A stretch of 64,000 bases of DNA from Aquila chrysaetos chrysaetos. Its lineage: Eukaryota; Chordata; Aves; Accipitriformes; Accipitridae. How positions within the stretch are numbered: the first letter of the stretch is position 1; the number at the start of each line of letters is the position of its first letter. Below the pieces are notes generated by a model. It worked only from the letters and a program-made list of their open reading frames with translations. It did no database searches and was not told the origin of the DNA. Where the stretch lies: NCBI RefSeq assembly GCF_900496995.4, contig NC_044004.1, positions 50,932,224 through 50,996,223 of the forward strand, in the 5' to 3' direction. Both the position numbers and the translations under genes were made by a program. Positions 36,960 through 64,000 of this stretch are shown one piece after another.

Positions 36960-37703
36960 AGGAGTAAGCGTCTTTGCAAAGTTTTATTCTACACCCTCAG
37001 TTTCAGAAACCTTTACACAAGTTTGTCCTGGTTGCAGCAGGACAAGAAACCAAAGCAGTGAGTTGCAAAGGTTTCCTCTTCAGGCACGTGAGCAGACCTG
37101 CTTTTTGTTAATCCACCTTTCCTGTGTCCAAAAGCAGGGCATTGCACTCCCTCGTCTGCCCCAGATGTTGAAGGGCGGAAAGGACCTGATTTTTGGTTGA
37201 TGTTGTTGAATTACTGCGAGCCACTAGGAGGGTCATACCCACACTGGAGCATTCCCTGCTCCTCCCCACTCCCTCCACCTCCTTCAACTTTGGAAACACT
37301 GTAAAGCCTCCAAGAACAAGGTGATGATTTCTGACCTGCGGGAGCATGTCTGCAAGAGAACACCTACTCTGTGAAGAGCAAAGCCAGCCCAGGGCAGGCA
37401 GGTGAGCTTCCACCCTGTATTTCAAGAGGGAACAGGTAAAGGTATTTGCTCATATATACTGGCAGGTCCCAGGGAGAAGCAGTTTCACCTCTTACAGCAA
37501 GGTACCAGCCGCTCAGCTCATTCAAAATGGCTGCAGTTCAGCAGCTGGATCAGATGTGGACTTGTGGAGCTCCCCCCAGGCCTGCTTTCAAAAATGTGCC
37601 TGTCTGCCTTTAAAAAGGACTCCAAGCTCTCCTGAATATCAATAAGCAACAAGGTTCTCCAGAGGCTGTTCTGTCTTCTACCTTGCTCAGATGATGTTAA
37701 GTG
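36960..37703 (-). other. NOA1: NOA1 3' untranslated region (probable extent)
   Basis: On the minus strand the sequence after the 37704 stop runs to an AATAAA at 36988-36983. No other gene is seen in it. Confidence 0.6.
36983..36988 (-). promoter_or_regulatory. Probable polyadenylation signal of NOA1
   Basis: AATAAA on the minus strand, about 715 bases after the NOA1 stop. Confidence 0.55.
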
Positions 37704-37909
37704 CTATCTCCTTTCTGTGGTTTTCAGGTTTTCCACCAGAGAGGGAGGCTTTTTCATCCTATAGGCAGCAGTGCCTGCAATCCGGGCCCCTCTGATGGTA
37801 CTGATGTATGGCAAAAGGGGAGGCTCCCGCACCACCAACGTGGTGCCCTTGGGAGTATAGGCTCGGAGTAGCAATTTCTCTTCCGCGTGAGCCGTCACTG
37901 CCACCCAGC
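37704..37909 (-). CDS. NOA1: NOA1 coding exon 7 (last)
   Basis: Encodes residues 555-621, from the shared Gly554 to the TAG stop. It follows a GTGCAG acceptor preceded by an A-rich plus-strand (T-rich minus-strand) tract. The frame closes with exon 6. Confidence 0.94.
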
Positions 37910-40900
37910 CTGCACAGCCAAAAAAAAAAAAAAACAACAGTCAGCAAGATGAGTCACTAGGATCAGAACGAGGATTCTGGCACAAACTCAGTGCCTTCCA
38001 TGTTGGCTAAGAACATGAAGTATCCAGGTGTGACTTCTTTCAGAAACCAATCTCAAAGGTAATATCCAGCCCTTTCCCAGCACGTAAAGCCACACCTTAC
38101 TCAGCCACACCAGATACAGCTCCTTCCCAGTGAACTTAAGAGGGATGGTGGGAACTACCAAAAAATACAATAATAAAGCTTTCCAATCCATGGCCCTTTC
38201 TGTCTCACCTGGACGGCCGACAGTGTCACAGCCATTCCTGACACTGTGGAACTTGTATGGCAGCCAGAGCATAAAGTATTCCAATGTGGTTATCCTGTAC
38301 AAACATGGTTGTCAATCTCCATTTTTGGAGGTTGCCAAGCCTCAGCTGGACAAAGTCACGGCTGCCCTGATTTTGTGTTGGTGACAGTCCTGCTCTGAGC
38401 AGGAAATATGACTTCAACCCTTCAGAGGCCTCTTCCCATCAATGTTTCTAGGACGCAGATCCTGCAAAGCAAACTAATGAAGCAATATTAAATTACCTGC
38501 AGAGGAAAGCTTGATATCTGCGACTGCCTCAGTGGTACCAATTCCTTTCAGTGTGATGTCCTGAGGGACAAGCGGGGGGAACTCTTTCATTCGCTCTTCC
38601 CCACCCATAGGAACCTAAGATCAAAACATGGAGAAAAGATTTAACAGTCAAGAGATGCTTCAGCACTCCTACCTTAAGCTGGCGAGCAAGGCACAAGTGG
38701 GAATAAAGATATTAGACTGTTGTTAGTCAAGTAAGAGCTGGCTTGAGTACCCTACAGGAGCTATTTCAGGTTTGCCAAGAACAGAATCAGGATCACATCC
38801 AGAGCAACCCAGTGGGAGCTCAGAGGTGAGCAAAGATGCCCACTGCACAACCCAGCTGGTGGCTCAAGCCAGCTGCCTTGATGTGAGTGACAGCACTTGT
38901 TCTCCATGTGCACAGGAATGGAGCTGCCAGGACAAGGACAGCTCACCCCATCTGCCATCAATCTGCAAGTGCTACACAGTATGTGGCAATACCAAGGAAA
39001 AAGTCAGACCACCAAAAGGTGAAGGGATGTGCGGCACAGCCAAAGAATAAGAAAGGTACATTTTTCAACTGCAATCTGTTCTGAAACCCCAGTCTGAAGT
39101 CTGCCATGGAAAATATCCCCGTTGCTGCCTGCACTTTAAGGCTGTTCAAGAAAAGCTGAGCATTAGAGAGCAGAGCACTGTAAATCTTAATCAGCCTGAA
39201 TGCTAGAAACAAAAGCTCTGCTGAAAACGCACCATCTCAGGTGCTCTCTCCTAACACAGCTGCAGCCATGCAGACTGTGCAAGACCACTCCACACTGCAG
39301 ATCTCCACTCTCCCAATGCAGAAGTCTCAAACTCCTAACACATCCTGGTTTTCTCCATCAATTGTGCCCCAGCCAGGGCGCTTCACCAGGTGGGATGGCC
39401 TGCCTATCTGCAACCATAAGCCCAGGACAGCACCTCCTCTTACCTTTAGTAACTCTTGGCCAGCATGTTTCTCATAGATGGCATCTGCTTTACTCAGGAT
39501 AGAAATGTGGACTGGCAACAGGTTAGAAGCCACGACAGAAAACCAGGCAGGCTTTTCTCCCTGAAATAAGTAGCAAGAAGAGGATGTTACTTATGATAAC
39601 AGAAAAGCAGCCCTGAATTGCTTTCTCTTGCTCTGTTTCTTTCCTGCATGTTGAAAACCTGTTTGATGTCCCCTCCTTGCCCTAGGGGTCCTTGCCCCTG
39701 TCACTGCAGAACAGCCAGGGTTTACATAAACAGGGGAGCTGAGCTTCCAGGAGAGAAGCACCCACAGCTTCACCATCCTGCCTCAAAGCACCCCCAATAC
39801 CGTATCCCCTGCCATTTCATTTGCTCAGCTCAGGCAAATCATCCAAGAGATATCTTTGCTCAAGTTTAATTCCCAAGAACAAACTCAGTGTGGTTATTTA
39901 GCATGAGAGTTGATGGCCATCTCCTGTCTGGTGCTTCTTCTCCTATCACTTTACATGTCTAACACACACCTCTCATTAAACCATACTTCATTCCAAGCTG
40001 CTCTCAAGCTATGCAAAGATTGAATGTGGAGCAGTTTCAGCAGGCACTCTCTTAGCTTTTGCATGCAAAGCAAACAAGGTCAGAGAGAGGAGAAACCTCT
40101 ATAAATGCTGCTAGCAGTCTGAAATAAGGAAACCCAAGTGCAGCAATTCCTTCAAGTTCCTCACAGATCTAATCTGATGCAGGGACTCCTGTGATGATCT
40201 GAGTCCTCCTTCAAGGCCTCTGGAAGATGTAGATACACAAGACTGATACAGCAATGGGCTGAGACAGATACCGAGGACCTGCGGGGCCCTAAACATGCAC
40301 AGCTCAGCTTGCTAGGAGCACCATTACGTGGAGAACAGGCTTATAGCACGAAGCCTGACTGCCAGCCCTGCTGCACTGGACATGTCTCTGAGCCTGATCC
40401 TCTCATCAGGAGATGGTGTGACACTCCTTCACCCTGACCTCAGGTTCCCCAGGCTGCCAACACCAGGTGCGTTCTCCACAACTTCTAAGAACAGAAGTCA
40501 TCCCTCATGACAAAACAACCCCTTGGGCAGCCCTGTGGCTGCCTGATCTTGCAGTGTATTTGCAGAGGGTGTTTACTGCCAGCAAGATGTCACCTGTATC
40601 ACTGTCCTACTTTGTCAGGGATGCAAATCCAGGTGCTTTAAGTCCCTGATAGCGCCCAACCAACATGCCTAGGAAGTTCTTTTCTGAGAGCTTTGCCCAA
40701 GACAGTATGGACAAAGACAGGTTTTCTTCTGCTGGGTTGCTCTCCTCACAAACAGCATTTTTTCTGAGTGAGGCATTACTCCTCTGTATCGTTTTTCAGG
40801 ACAGAGCTCTGGATTCTCACCTTAACTACAATGGAGCTCTCCTGCCATACTGGTACATTATTACTTACAGAATCCTGTCCCCTCCACCTTACTGGTTTTC

Positions 40901-43900
40901 TCCCAGCAGGTCAGGACTGTCCTCAGCAAAGTACCAATTCAACATTTCTATGGTGATACTGGAAAGCTGACTGAAACAAAGGAACAGCCATACACAGACA
41001 TCCTTCCCAAAATGGGACAAACTACTGAGAAAGGCATTATCATAAGTGCTAGATACATCTTCCGTATCTGGAAGAAACCACCACTTCCAGAGGAAACATC
41101 ATGGGAGGTCAGCTCCACACAGTTCAATAAAGGTGTGTGACATGGCATTTCTAATAAATGGAAGAAATTGGTGGGGACACACACACACACACATACACAC
41201 AGAGTGCCTTTAAAAAATATTTTTACAGAAACTAAAATACACGTACATTTAATTGCTTCCTTGGGCAAACTCTTCAGAAAGGTCTGTGTCAGAAAGAAAA
41301 ATGCCCACGCTTTTCTCTCTTGGCAGCTCTCACAAAACACAGAAATGAGGAAACCCAGCTATTTTCCCAGCTAATTCTCACACTCTCTTCCTTCCCTCCC
41401 TCTCTCCCTGCCTTGTGCCTTTGTATGTTATGGGAAGCACATTAAGCATTCAAAAGCAGTTACTGTTATATGATATAAAATACAGCAGGCTGGTAACAAG
41501 TATCAAACCTATTAACTGCAACTCCCCACCCCAAGGCATTTTGACTTTATGCGGTGCTTTATTAACAGAATCATCGTCTCAAAAGCAGCAGAGAGAGGGT
41601 CTGGGAAAGGTACCCAGAAAGCCTTTTATCATCTGGTACTATAAGAAGAAATGAAGCAGCTGCTCACAAAATCCTTTCTTCCCTTACCTCTAAGTAGTCT
41701 ACACGTCCCAAGGCTGCTAAAAACAAGACCATTCCCGGCTTGAGAATGAAGGTCCGTGGAACGATGGCCTGTGTTGGCAAAACCAGCTTTACTTCTTTCT
41801 CTGTCAGGAGATTTAAAACCTGCAAAATAAATTATACTGCTCTAACTCATTCCAGATTTTTCAATGGGGACAATGAAATTAATACTGGCATTATACTGAC
41901 AGAAGAAAAAGATCAAGTAGAACAGCGTGAAGAACATCTAACAGAACAGTTAAATTCTGGTCCACACAGTAAGTGAGAAACAGGAGGAGGTAGGGAGGTC
42001 AACAATCTTCATGGCAATGAAGGTCCGTAACAAAGCAGAACAGCTGTCAGCAGCCTGTTGGACCACAGATTTGGGAATCCTGGGCCTGGCCGGAACAAGC
42101 TCACCCAAGATTACTGTGCTTTAGCATGAGTGCAGCCATGTACAGAACTGGAAACCACCTTCCGCTATGACATTTGAGTTACTCCACTTAGGTAGTGATG
42201 CAAAGCTCTGAATCAATACCAGCAGCAAAACTAGTCTCAAATATCTCACTGTGAGACAAGTGCTGGATGACACTGTGAAACAACTCAAACTGCAGGATGA
42301 CAGCACGGATCCCTACCCTGGGCACCGTGAAACAAGCTCTCCCCTCTGTGAGGGCTCCCAAATGCTCCCGCTGCCTGTCTTCCTCTCCTCCCTCTTCCTT
42401 TCCATCTCCTGGCTTAACTGGCTCATCTCTTTAGGTGCCAACTTGTTTCAGTGAAATGATCCATCCCAAAGTCTACTTAAAAGCCAGAGACTTAACTAGC
42501 AGTGCTGCAGCCACAGCGGTCTGATCACTTTTTACAGAAGCACTGTTCAAACCCAGCTATGAAACAATGTATGAAACAACATTTCAGGAAGCAGTGCCTT
42601 GAAGGAAAGAAACAACTAGTCTCCGGGTTGACAGTGTCTCTTTCTTAAACACAGGGAAGTGACAGCACAAATGCTTCCCACTGTGCCCCCCAGGCATGCC
42701 GCCACAGTCATGCAAATCCAAGTTTGTAGCAGTCTGGCCATGAGGATTAACTTCAGTTCAGCATTAAAAGACCGAACTAACAAGGGTTGTGGTGCAGCCA
42801 GAACCCCTAATGTTCTTCCTATGTTCACAAGCAGACAATCTCTAGCTTGAAAGTCAGGGCAGCCTTCAATACCGATTCTAAAAGATGAGGAGGCTTTGCC
42901 CTGCTAGCTGCAGGTTCTCTCATGTGTTTGGCAATGCTTAATCCAAAATTTGAGTTATCAGTAATCCTTTTCTAGGCCTTCCAGAAGTTTGGCTTTGGAG
43001 GGAGTCATGAAGAAGCAGATATAACATACCTCCAAGGAATAAGGACAAAAATGTAATTCCATTATATGCTAACAGCCACTTTCCTTCCCTCTTCTTCCAA
43101 AAAAAAAAAAAACAAACCACCCCCCCCCAACAAAAAACTTCCCCCCAAACCTGCTCATAACTAGAAATCTCCCCTGCCAAAATCTGCCACATAAACAATC
43201 TGCTTGTCCTCCAGTCAGATCGAACACTGACTGCAGGAACAAAATTTGATCTGAAACTTGGCATGTAGCTCTCCAAAGACGCAGTGAGGATAATCAAAAT
43301 CAGAAATGGCAGCAAGTATTTCTGGATGCAGGAAAGCCCACTTGTTTTTCACACTTATTCAACACCAGAAGAGGGGAAGAACATATCCAATCTCTAGTTA
43401 CCAAGCCAGGTCTCTATGCTGATGACTGTCTTTACACTGGCTAGAGAGCCAAGTGCCACGGTAAAGTGGGTTACGTACGATCTGGCAAACACATCTACTA
43501 GAAAACCAGCAGTTTTCTAGTGCTCATGAAAGCAGCATCTGCACTTGAACTGTGCAGCCTCAGTACAGTTCTTGCACTTCATTCTCTTCAGAACTTTCCT
43601 ATCTCCTTGTACTTTTTAATCTTCCCCAGAAGATGACCTGCAGCTCTGCAAAGATATCGAAGTGATCAAAAATCAAAACACGACTTTTTTGGACGTGTGC
43701 ACTACATCAGCACTGGCTTCAGAGCCATTGCTCTACTGAAACATTGAGGTAGGCCTGACGTATTGGGGCTATTAACAGGAACACTGCAGATCCCGTTAGC
43801 TTCAGGAGAATGCTTTCTCAAAGATTTGGTTCAGTCACACAACACTGGTTATCCTCTTAAGCTCCACCTTTTTCAGTAGGCTGGTAGAGCTAAAAAAGCG

Positions 43901-46900
43901 CAGACTTCATTGGGTGATGCTGGTAAAAGCTTGCTTACAGCACTATCGCTTACTTCCCTTCATCTAGAAGTTAAAAAAGTTTGACGATGCAGCCATACAG
44001 TTCCTTTGCAAAAATCACAGTATGCACTATTCAGAAATGCAACAGTGTTAACACAACAAATCCTTTCCAAGTAAACACGAACCATATTTTAACACAATTG
44101 CCCAAAAGAATCCTAACCCCAGGACTGCAACAGAAATACTCTCCCACATACACAGCTAAGGCAGAACAGTCCTCCCAAACCCTATCATCCCGAAACATAG
44201 CACCCAGGGTACCTACACAGTTTTCCTTTACAATCCCTGGAGTGTCAAAACACCAGCGAGCATCCTTCACTTCATTGTATGTGAACTCCTCCCTTTCCTC
44301 ATGCTTCTTAGGGGAATGCCTGGGATCTTCGTCTATGCTGTAGGAGAGCATGTCAGGGTCAAAGTCAACTACCGGGCTAGACTTCTGCTGTTGAAACGTT
44401 CTTCCAACTCTTCCTGGATTAAAATGAAAGATTTCCTGGTAATTAATTTATTAACCTGCCTTTCCTTCAATTGGACATCTGTCCCTTTCCTTGCTTAAAA
44501 GAGATGCAAGTCGGTAATATAAAGTTGATAAAGATGCTACGTGGCTAGAAATTGGTGTGTTCAAAAGTCAAGATGCTAAGAAATCCCTTCTATAATTCTT
44601 GCTTTGCACTCCTCAAGCCCCAAAACCTTAGCAGGGACCAGATCACAGACACTCCATGATTTCCATCTTACAGTAAAGCAGGCTGGTTTTTGGTTTTTTT
44701 GTTTTTTGGGTTTTTTTAGTGCCTTAGACTGTCAAACACAGAATTACTTGAAAAATCAGAGCTATCTTCCGGCAAGCCCCTCTTTTGGATACATACTAAA
44801 ATGATGTACAACCACTGTGGCCTGCAGCCAAAACGTGATTATTTAAAAATGAAACTTGTTTTCTTCCTTTGGGAATGAGAGATAGCCTATAATGGAGTAC
44901 CACTGTAAACTACTAAGCTATCTGAGCTAGGTTAGCAAATGCTGATGGGAGATGCACTGCACAGAGGAAACCTCTGCAATGCTACAACAGCAGCTGAAAA
45001 ATAAGTACTCAGAAGAAATACTAATGCTGCTACTTACACAGGAGCTAGAGGTCTTGCACCCGTTACTCAGGGAACAAAAACTGGCCAAAATAACTTGAAT
45101 GCAAGTTTGGAAATTTTTTATTGCTACTACAGATAGCGTGTTCTTCCCATAATTAAATGGAAATGAGTTCTTTCAAAGTGGGAAGGAATTACTTGCCAAA
45201 ACCAGCTGGATTCTACAGCAAATGAAGGAGTCCTTTGTATAATGCAGTATTTTCATCGGGGCAGAGGGGCAATACCTTTACTCAGGCAATACTCACCCAC
45301 AAAGTAACCTTGCTTTTTAAGGTGATTAAGGTACTTTTTTTCTTCACTGCTTAGTTGATCTTCTGTTTTTGTTGCCTCCTCTCTCAGCCTCTCCTGCCTT
45401 CGGAATATCCTGTCACACGTAGGATTAATAATCGGAAATTTCAACAGGTTCAGTGTTGTTCCTGGAAAAAAATAGAAGGCATATGTGGGCCTCTGACTAC
45501 CTGGCAGATTTAAGCTCTGAGGAACAAGACGAAAAAAAAAAAAAAAAAAAAAAGAACTGCTTCTCCAGCTTTTGGGTGAAACCCAGTAACACAAAGTTGG
45601 AGGTGGAACTACAGCTGCTCCCATAAAGTACTAGCCTCCCCAGCCAGGGCGGTGGGAAGGAGGCACCCATCCGCTCGAGATCCGCTCTCACCCACGGTTT
45701 GATGAAACAAGTCTCAAAGCCACGTGGCGCCAAGACTGACTTAATACACCCCAGGCAAGTCCCACCTCTAGGCAGCTTGGTTCGGCCTACGATTGTTTTA
45801 CAGGTGCTCCCCAGTCCACCTCCTGGTCTCTCTAGATTGGAGGGCACCCTAATTGATAGGAAGATGGCAAGGCATGCAGATCAGGTACCGTCCGCACTGT
45901 CGGGGGAGCACGCAGGCCAGCTCTGGCTTACCAGCCCCCTTAGTGCCACGAGACGTGCAGCACCCTCTGCGCACGCCTCCCACCCTCACTGCCCTGAGGA
46001 AGGCGATGGTTCGAAGCATGGCACGGCACCGGAGCGTGCTGCCCACAGCAGCGATGCTTCAGGGTGGTGGGCAGCCCTTTGGCGACGGGTCCTCCCGCCC
46101 CGGCGGGTGGCCGAAGGTAGCCTCACGGCAGGCCCGGGGCTAGCCGGCCTCCGGGCGCCCGCCACCGCGACGGGAAGAGAGTTGCTCCCGACCTGGCCAG
46201 TGGGAGACGGTGGCCCTGTCGACGATGTCGGGGGCACGGGACTTGCAGTAGTCGGAGCGCAGCAGGGCGTTGAAGAGCGTCGACTTGCCGGAGTTGGTGG
46301 CGCCCAGCAGGTAGACGTCTCCGGTGCACCTCCACGAGCGCTGCAGCCGGCTGACCAGCCCCTCCAGGCCGAAGCCCGTCTTGGCGCTCACCAGGCGGAC
46401 GTCCACCAGCGGGGCTCCGCGCAGGCCGGCCCCGGCGCAGGCCTCCGCCACCCGCCGCCGCAGCCGCCCCAGGTGCCCGGGGGAGTCGGCGGGCAGCAGG
46501 TCCACCTTGTTGCCCGCCACCAGCAGCCCGGCGACGGGGACGTCGGGGCCCAGCAGCCCCGGCAGCTGGGGCAGCACCGGGTCGGGCAGCTCCAGCACGT
46601 CGAGGAGGTAGAGGAGGAGCGGGCCGCGGCCGTGGCGCGGGGGGCGGCGCAGGGCGGCGCTCACCACCCGGCGGTGCTGCTCGGGCGGCAGCTGCAGCCC
46701 CAGGACGCGGCCGTGGTGGGCCAGCAGCCAGCACCGCTGGCAAACGGCGCCCCGCAGCCCCGCCGCGCCGGCCGGGCCCTCCGACAGGCTCCGGTACTTC
46801 TCCGCCGGCACGAAGCCCGGCGCCGCGCCGTCGCGGCACTGCAGCTCGGCCCCACAGCCCGAGCAGCTCACGCCGCTCGGCGGCACCGAGGGGTCGGGCC

Positions 46901-47123
46901 GCCCCGCCGCCGCCGCCACCAGGTGCCGCTCCCTGCCCGGGGCCCGCTCCCGGCGGGGCGCCGCTGCCGCTGTCACCGCCACCCCGCTCGGCTCCGGCTC
47001 GTACTCGGGGAAGACAAACAGCTCCTCCTCGCCGCTGGCTGCTGCCGCCCCGCGCCGCGGCACCGGAGCCCAGGGCCGGCGGCGGCCCAGGCGGGCCAGG
47101 AGCGCCGGCGCCAGCCGGTGCAT
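37704..47123 (-). CDS. NOA1: NOA1, circularly permuted mitochondrial GTPase (joined coding region)
   Basis: Seven minus-strand coding exons (47123-46193, 45461-45297, 44413-44217, 41819-41688, 39560-39444, 38614-38497, 37909-37704) encode 621 residues; human is about 698. NOA1 is a YqeH-family GTPase of the mitochondrial matrix needed for mitoribosome function and respiration. The Arg/Ala-rich N-terminus fits a presequence. A Cys pair set at C87/C90 and C128/C131 forms the zinc-knuckle region. The G motifs are in permuted order: NKVD at 205-208 (G4), SAKTG (G5), GATNSGKST from 274 (G1) and DTPG at 422-425 (G3). The C-terminal half has the family segments [12 protein letters not shown] and [19 protein letters not shown]. 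The start is the first AUG after the CpG promoter. The gene is head-to-head with POLR2B. Confidence 0.96.
38497..38614 (-). CDS. NOA1: NOA1 coding exon 6
   Basis: Encodes [19 protein letters not shown] and on to DIKLSSAG, residues 515-554. GATCTTAG acceptor, GTAATT donor, phase 1 at its end. Confidence 0.94.
39444..39560 (-). CDS. NOA1: NOA1 coding exon 5
   Basis: Encodes 39 codons, residues 476-514, including [12 protein letters not shown] and [12 protein letters not shown]. Phase 0 at both ends; donor GTAAGA. Confidence 0.95.
41177..41201. repeat. CA microsatellite
   Basis: Nearly pure AC repeat with one T interruption, in NOA1 intron 4. Confidence 0.95.
41688..41819 (-). CDS. NOA1: NOA1 coding exon 4
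   Basis: Encodes 44 codons, residues 432-475, with [20 protein letters not shown]. Acceptor TTTTGCAG, donor GTAAGG, phase 0 at both ends. Confidence 0.95.
44217..44413 (-). CDS. NOA1: NOA1 coding exon 3 (G3 motif)
   Basis: Encodes residues 366 (shared) to 431, including the G3 DTPG at 422-425 in the family segment [12 protein letters not shown]. Donor GTAGGT, acceptor ATCCAG. Confidence 0.95.
45297..45461 (-). CDS. NOA1: NOA1 coding exon 2
   Basis: Encodes residues 311 (shared) to 365, beginning [10 protein letters not shown] right after the permuted G1 region. Donor GTGAGT. It links frame-perfectly to exons 1 and 3. Confidence 0.95.
45532..45553. repeat. Poly-A tract, 22 bases
   Basis: Homopolymer in NOA1 intron 1, close upstream (in gene sense) of the exon 2 acceptor; T-rich on the coding strand. 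Confidence 0.95.
46193..47123 (-). CDS. NOA1: NOA1 coding exon 1 (presequence, Cys motif, G4, G5, G1)
   Basis: A long GC-rich first exon encoding residues 1-310 plus one base. It has the basic N-terminus, the four-Cys motif, [11 protein letters not shown] (G4), SAKTGFG (G5) and [11 protein letters not shown] (P-loop). The donor GTCGGG is not ideal, but the WPG-TTLN junction fits the family. A 648-codon open frame on the opposite strand is only an antisense shadow. Confidence 0.95.
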
Positions 47124-47359
47124 GGCGGGGCCGGCGGGAGGAAGGCCGGGGCTTACCGGCCGCGCATGCGCGTCGCGCCACCCCCCCCCCGCCGCCTCAC
47201 CCGCGCTGCCTCCTGGGAGAGGGCGCGTGACGCGCGCAGCGTGCGCAGGCGCCGCTCCGCCGCCTTCTCGCCGCCGGTCCGCCGGGCGCAGGCTCCCGCC
47301 GCGCTTCTCGCCCCTCTGCTCGGCCGCCGCCGCCTCCCGCGGCTCTTCCCGCCGCCACC
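47124..47359. promoter_or_regulatory. Bidirectional CpG-island promoter of NOA1 and POLR2B
   Basis: Only 236 bases separate the two start codons, so both 5'UTRs and the core promoter share this stretch. It is TATA-less and CpG-dense. It contains a palindromic NRF1-type GCGCATGCGC at 47162-47171, a second NRF1-like TGCGCAGGCGC at 47242-47252 and a TGACG CRE half-site at about 47227. The CpG island extends over NOA1 exon 1 and POLR2B intron 1. Confidence 0.9.
47162..47171. promoter_or_regulatory. NRF1 palindromic site
   Basis: GCGCATGCGC fits the NRF1 consensus exactly. NRF1 drives many nuclear genes for mitochondrial proteins, fitting NOA1. Confidence 0.65.

Positions 47360-64000
<16,641 letters not shown>

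Overview
The window is vertebrate nuclear DNA, most likely from a bird. It has intron-containing genes, two CpG-island promoters, short to moderate introns and CR1 LINE fragments with the typical 3' end at about 35.6, 48.4 and 21.7 kb. The order REST(+), NOA1(-), POLR2B(+) is the same as on human 4q12. CR1 also occurs in crocodilians and turtles, so 'bird' is an inference from compactness and repeat content. No species is claimed.

Layout. 1-13.0 kb: intergenic, no convincing gene; small tandem repeats near 6.3 kb and one Ser-rich open stretch at 1.4-1.65 kb. 13.0-15.1 kb: extremely GC-rich CpG island holding the REST promoter and a predicted non-coding first exon. 15.1-30.3 kb: REST, three coding exons (895 codons, nine C2H2 fingers) and a 3'UTR of about 3.8 kb. 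30.3-36.9 kb: intergenic, with CR1, a CA microsatellite and TG-rich degenerate sequence. 36.9-47.12 kb: NOA1 on the minus strand, seven coding exons, 621 codons, a circularly permuted mitochondrial GTPase. 47.12-47.36 kb: a 236-bp bidirectional promoter with NRF1-type motifs. 47.36-64.0 kb: the first 21 coding exons of POLR2B, the second-largest subunit of RNA polymerase II, cut by the window edge after 963 complete codons (human protein about 1174).

All coding-exon joins were set by hand from GT/AG sites, and the reading frame closes across every junction. The most interesting signals are in REST. First, a GTNNGT tandem splice donor at the end of exon 3: its downstream member would add 4 nt and end the protein right after finger 5, resembling the mammalian neuronal REST4 form. 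Second, two RE1/NRSE-like matches in its own CpG island, suggesting autoregulation. Third, a miR-9-type seed match in the distal 3'UTR. These are hypotheses from sequence alone. I found no evidence for a wholly new biological system.
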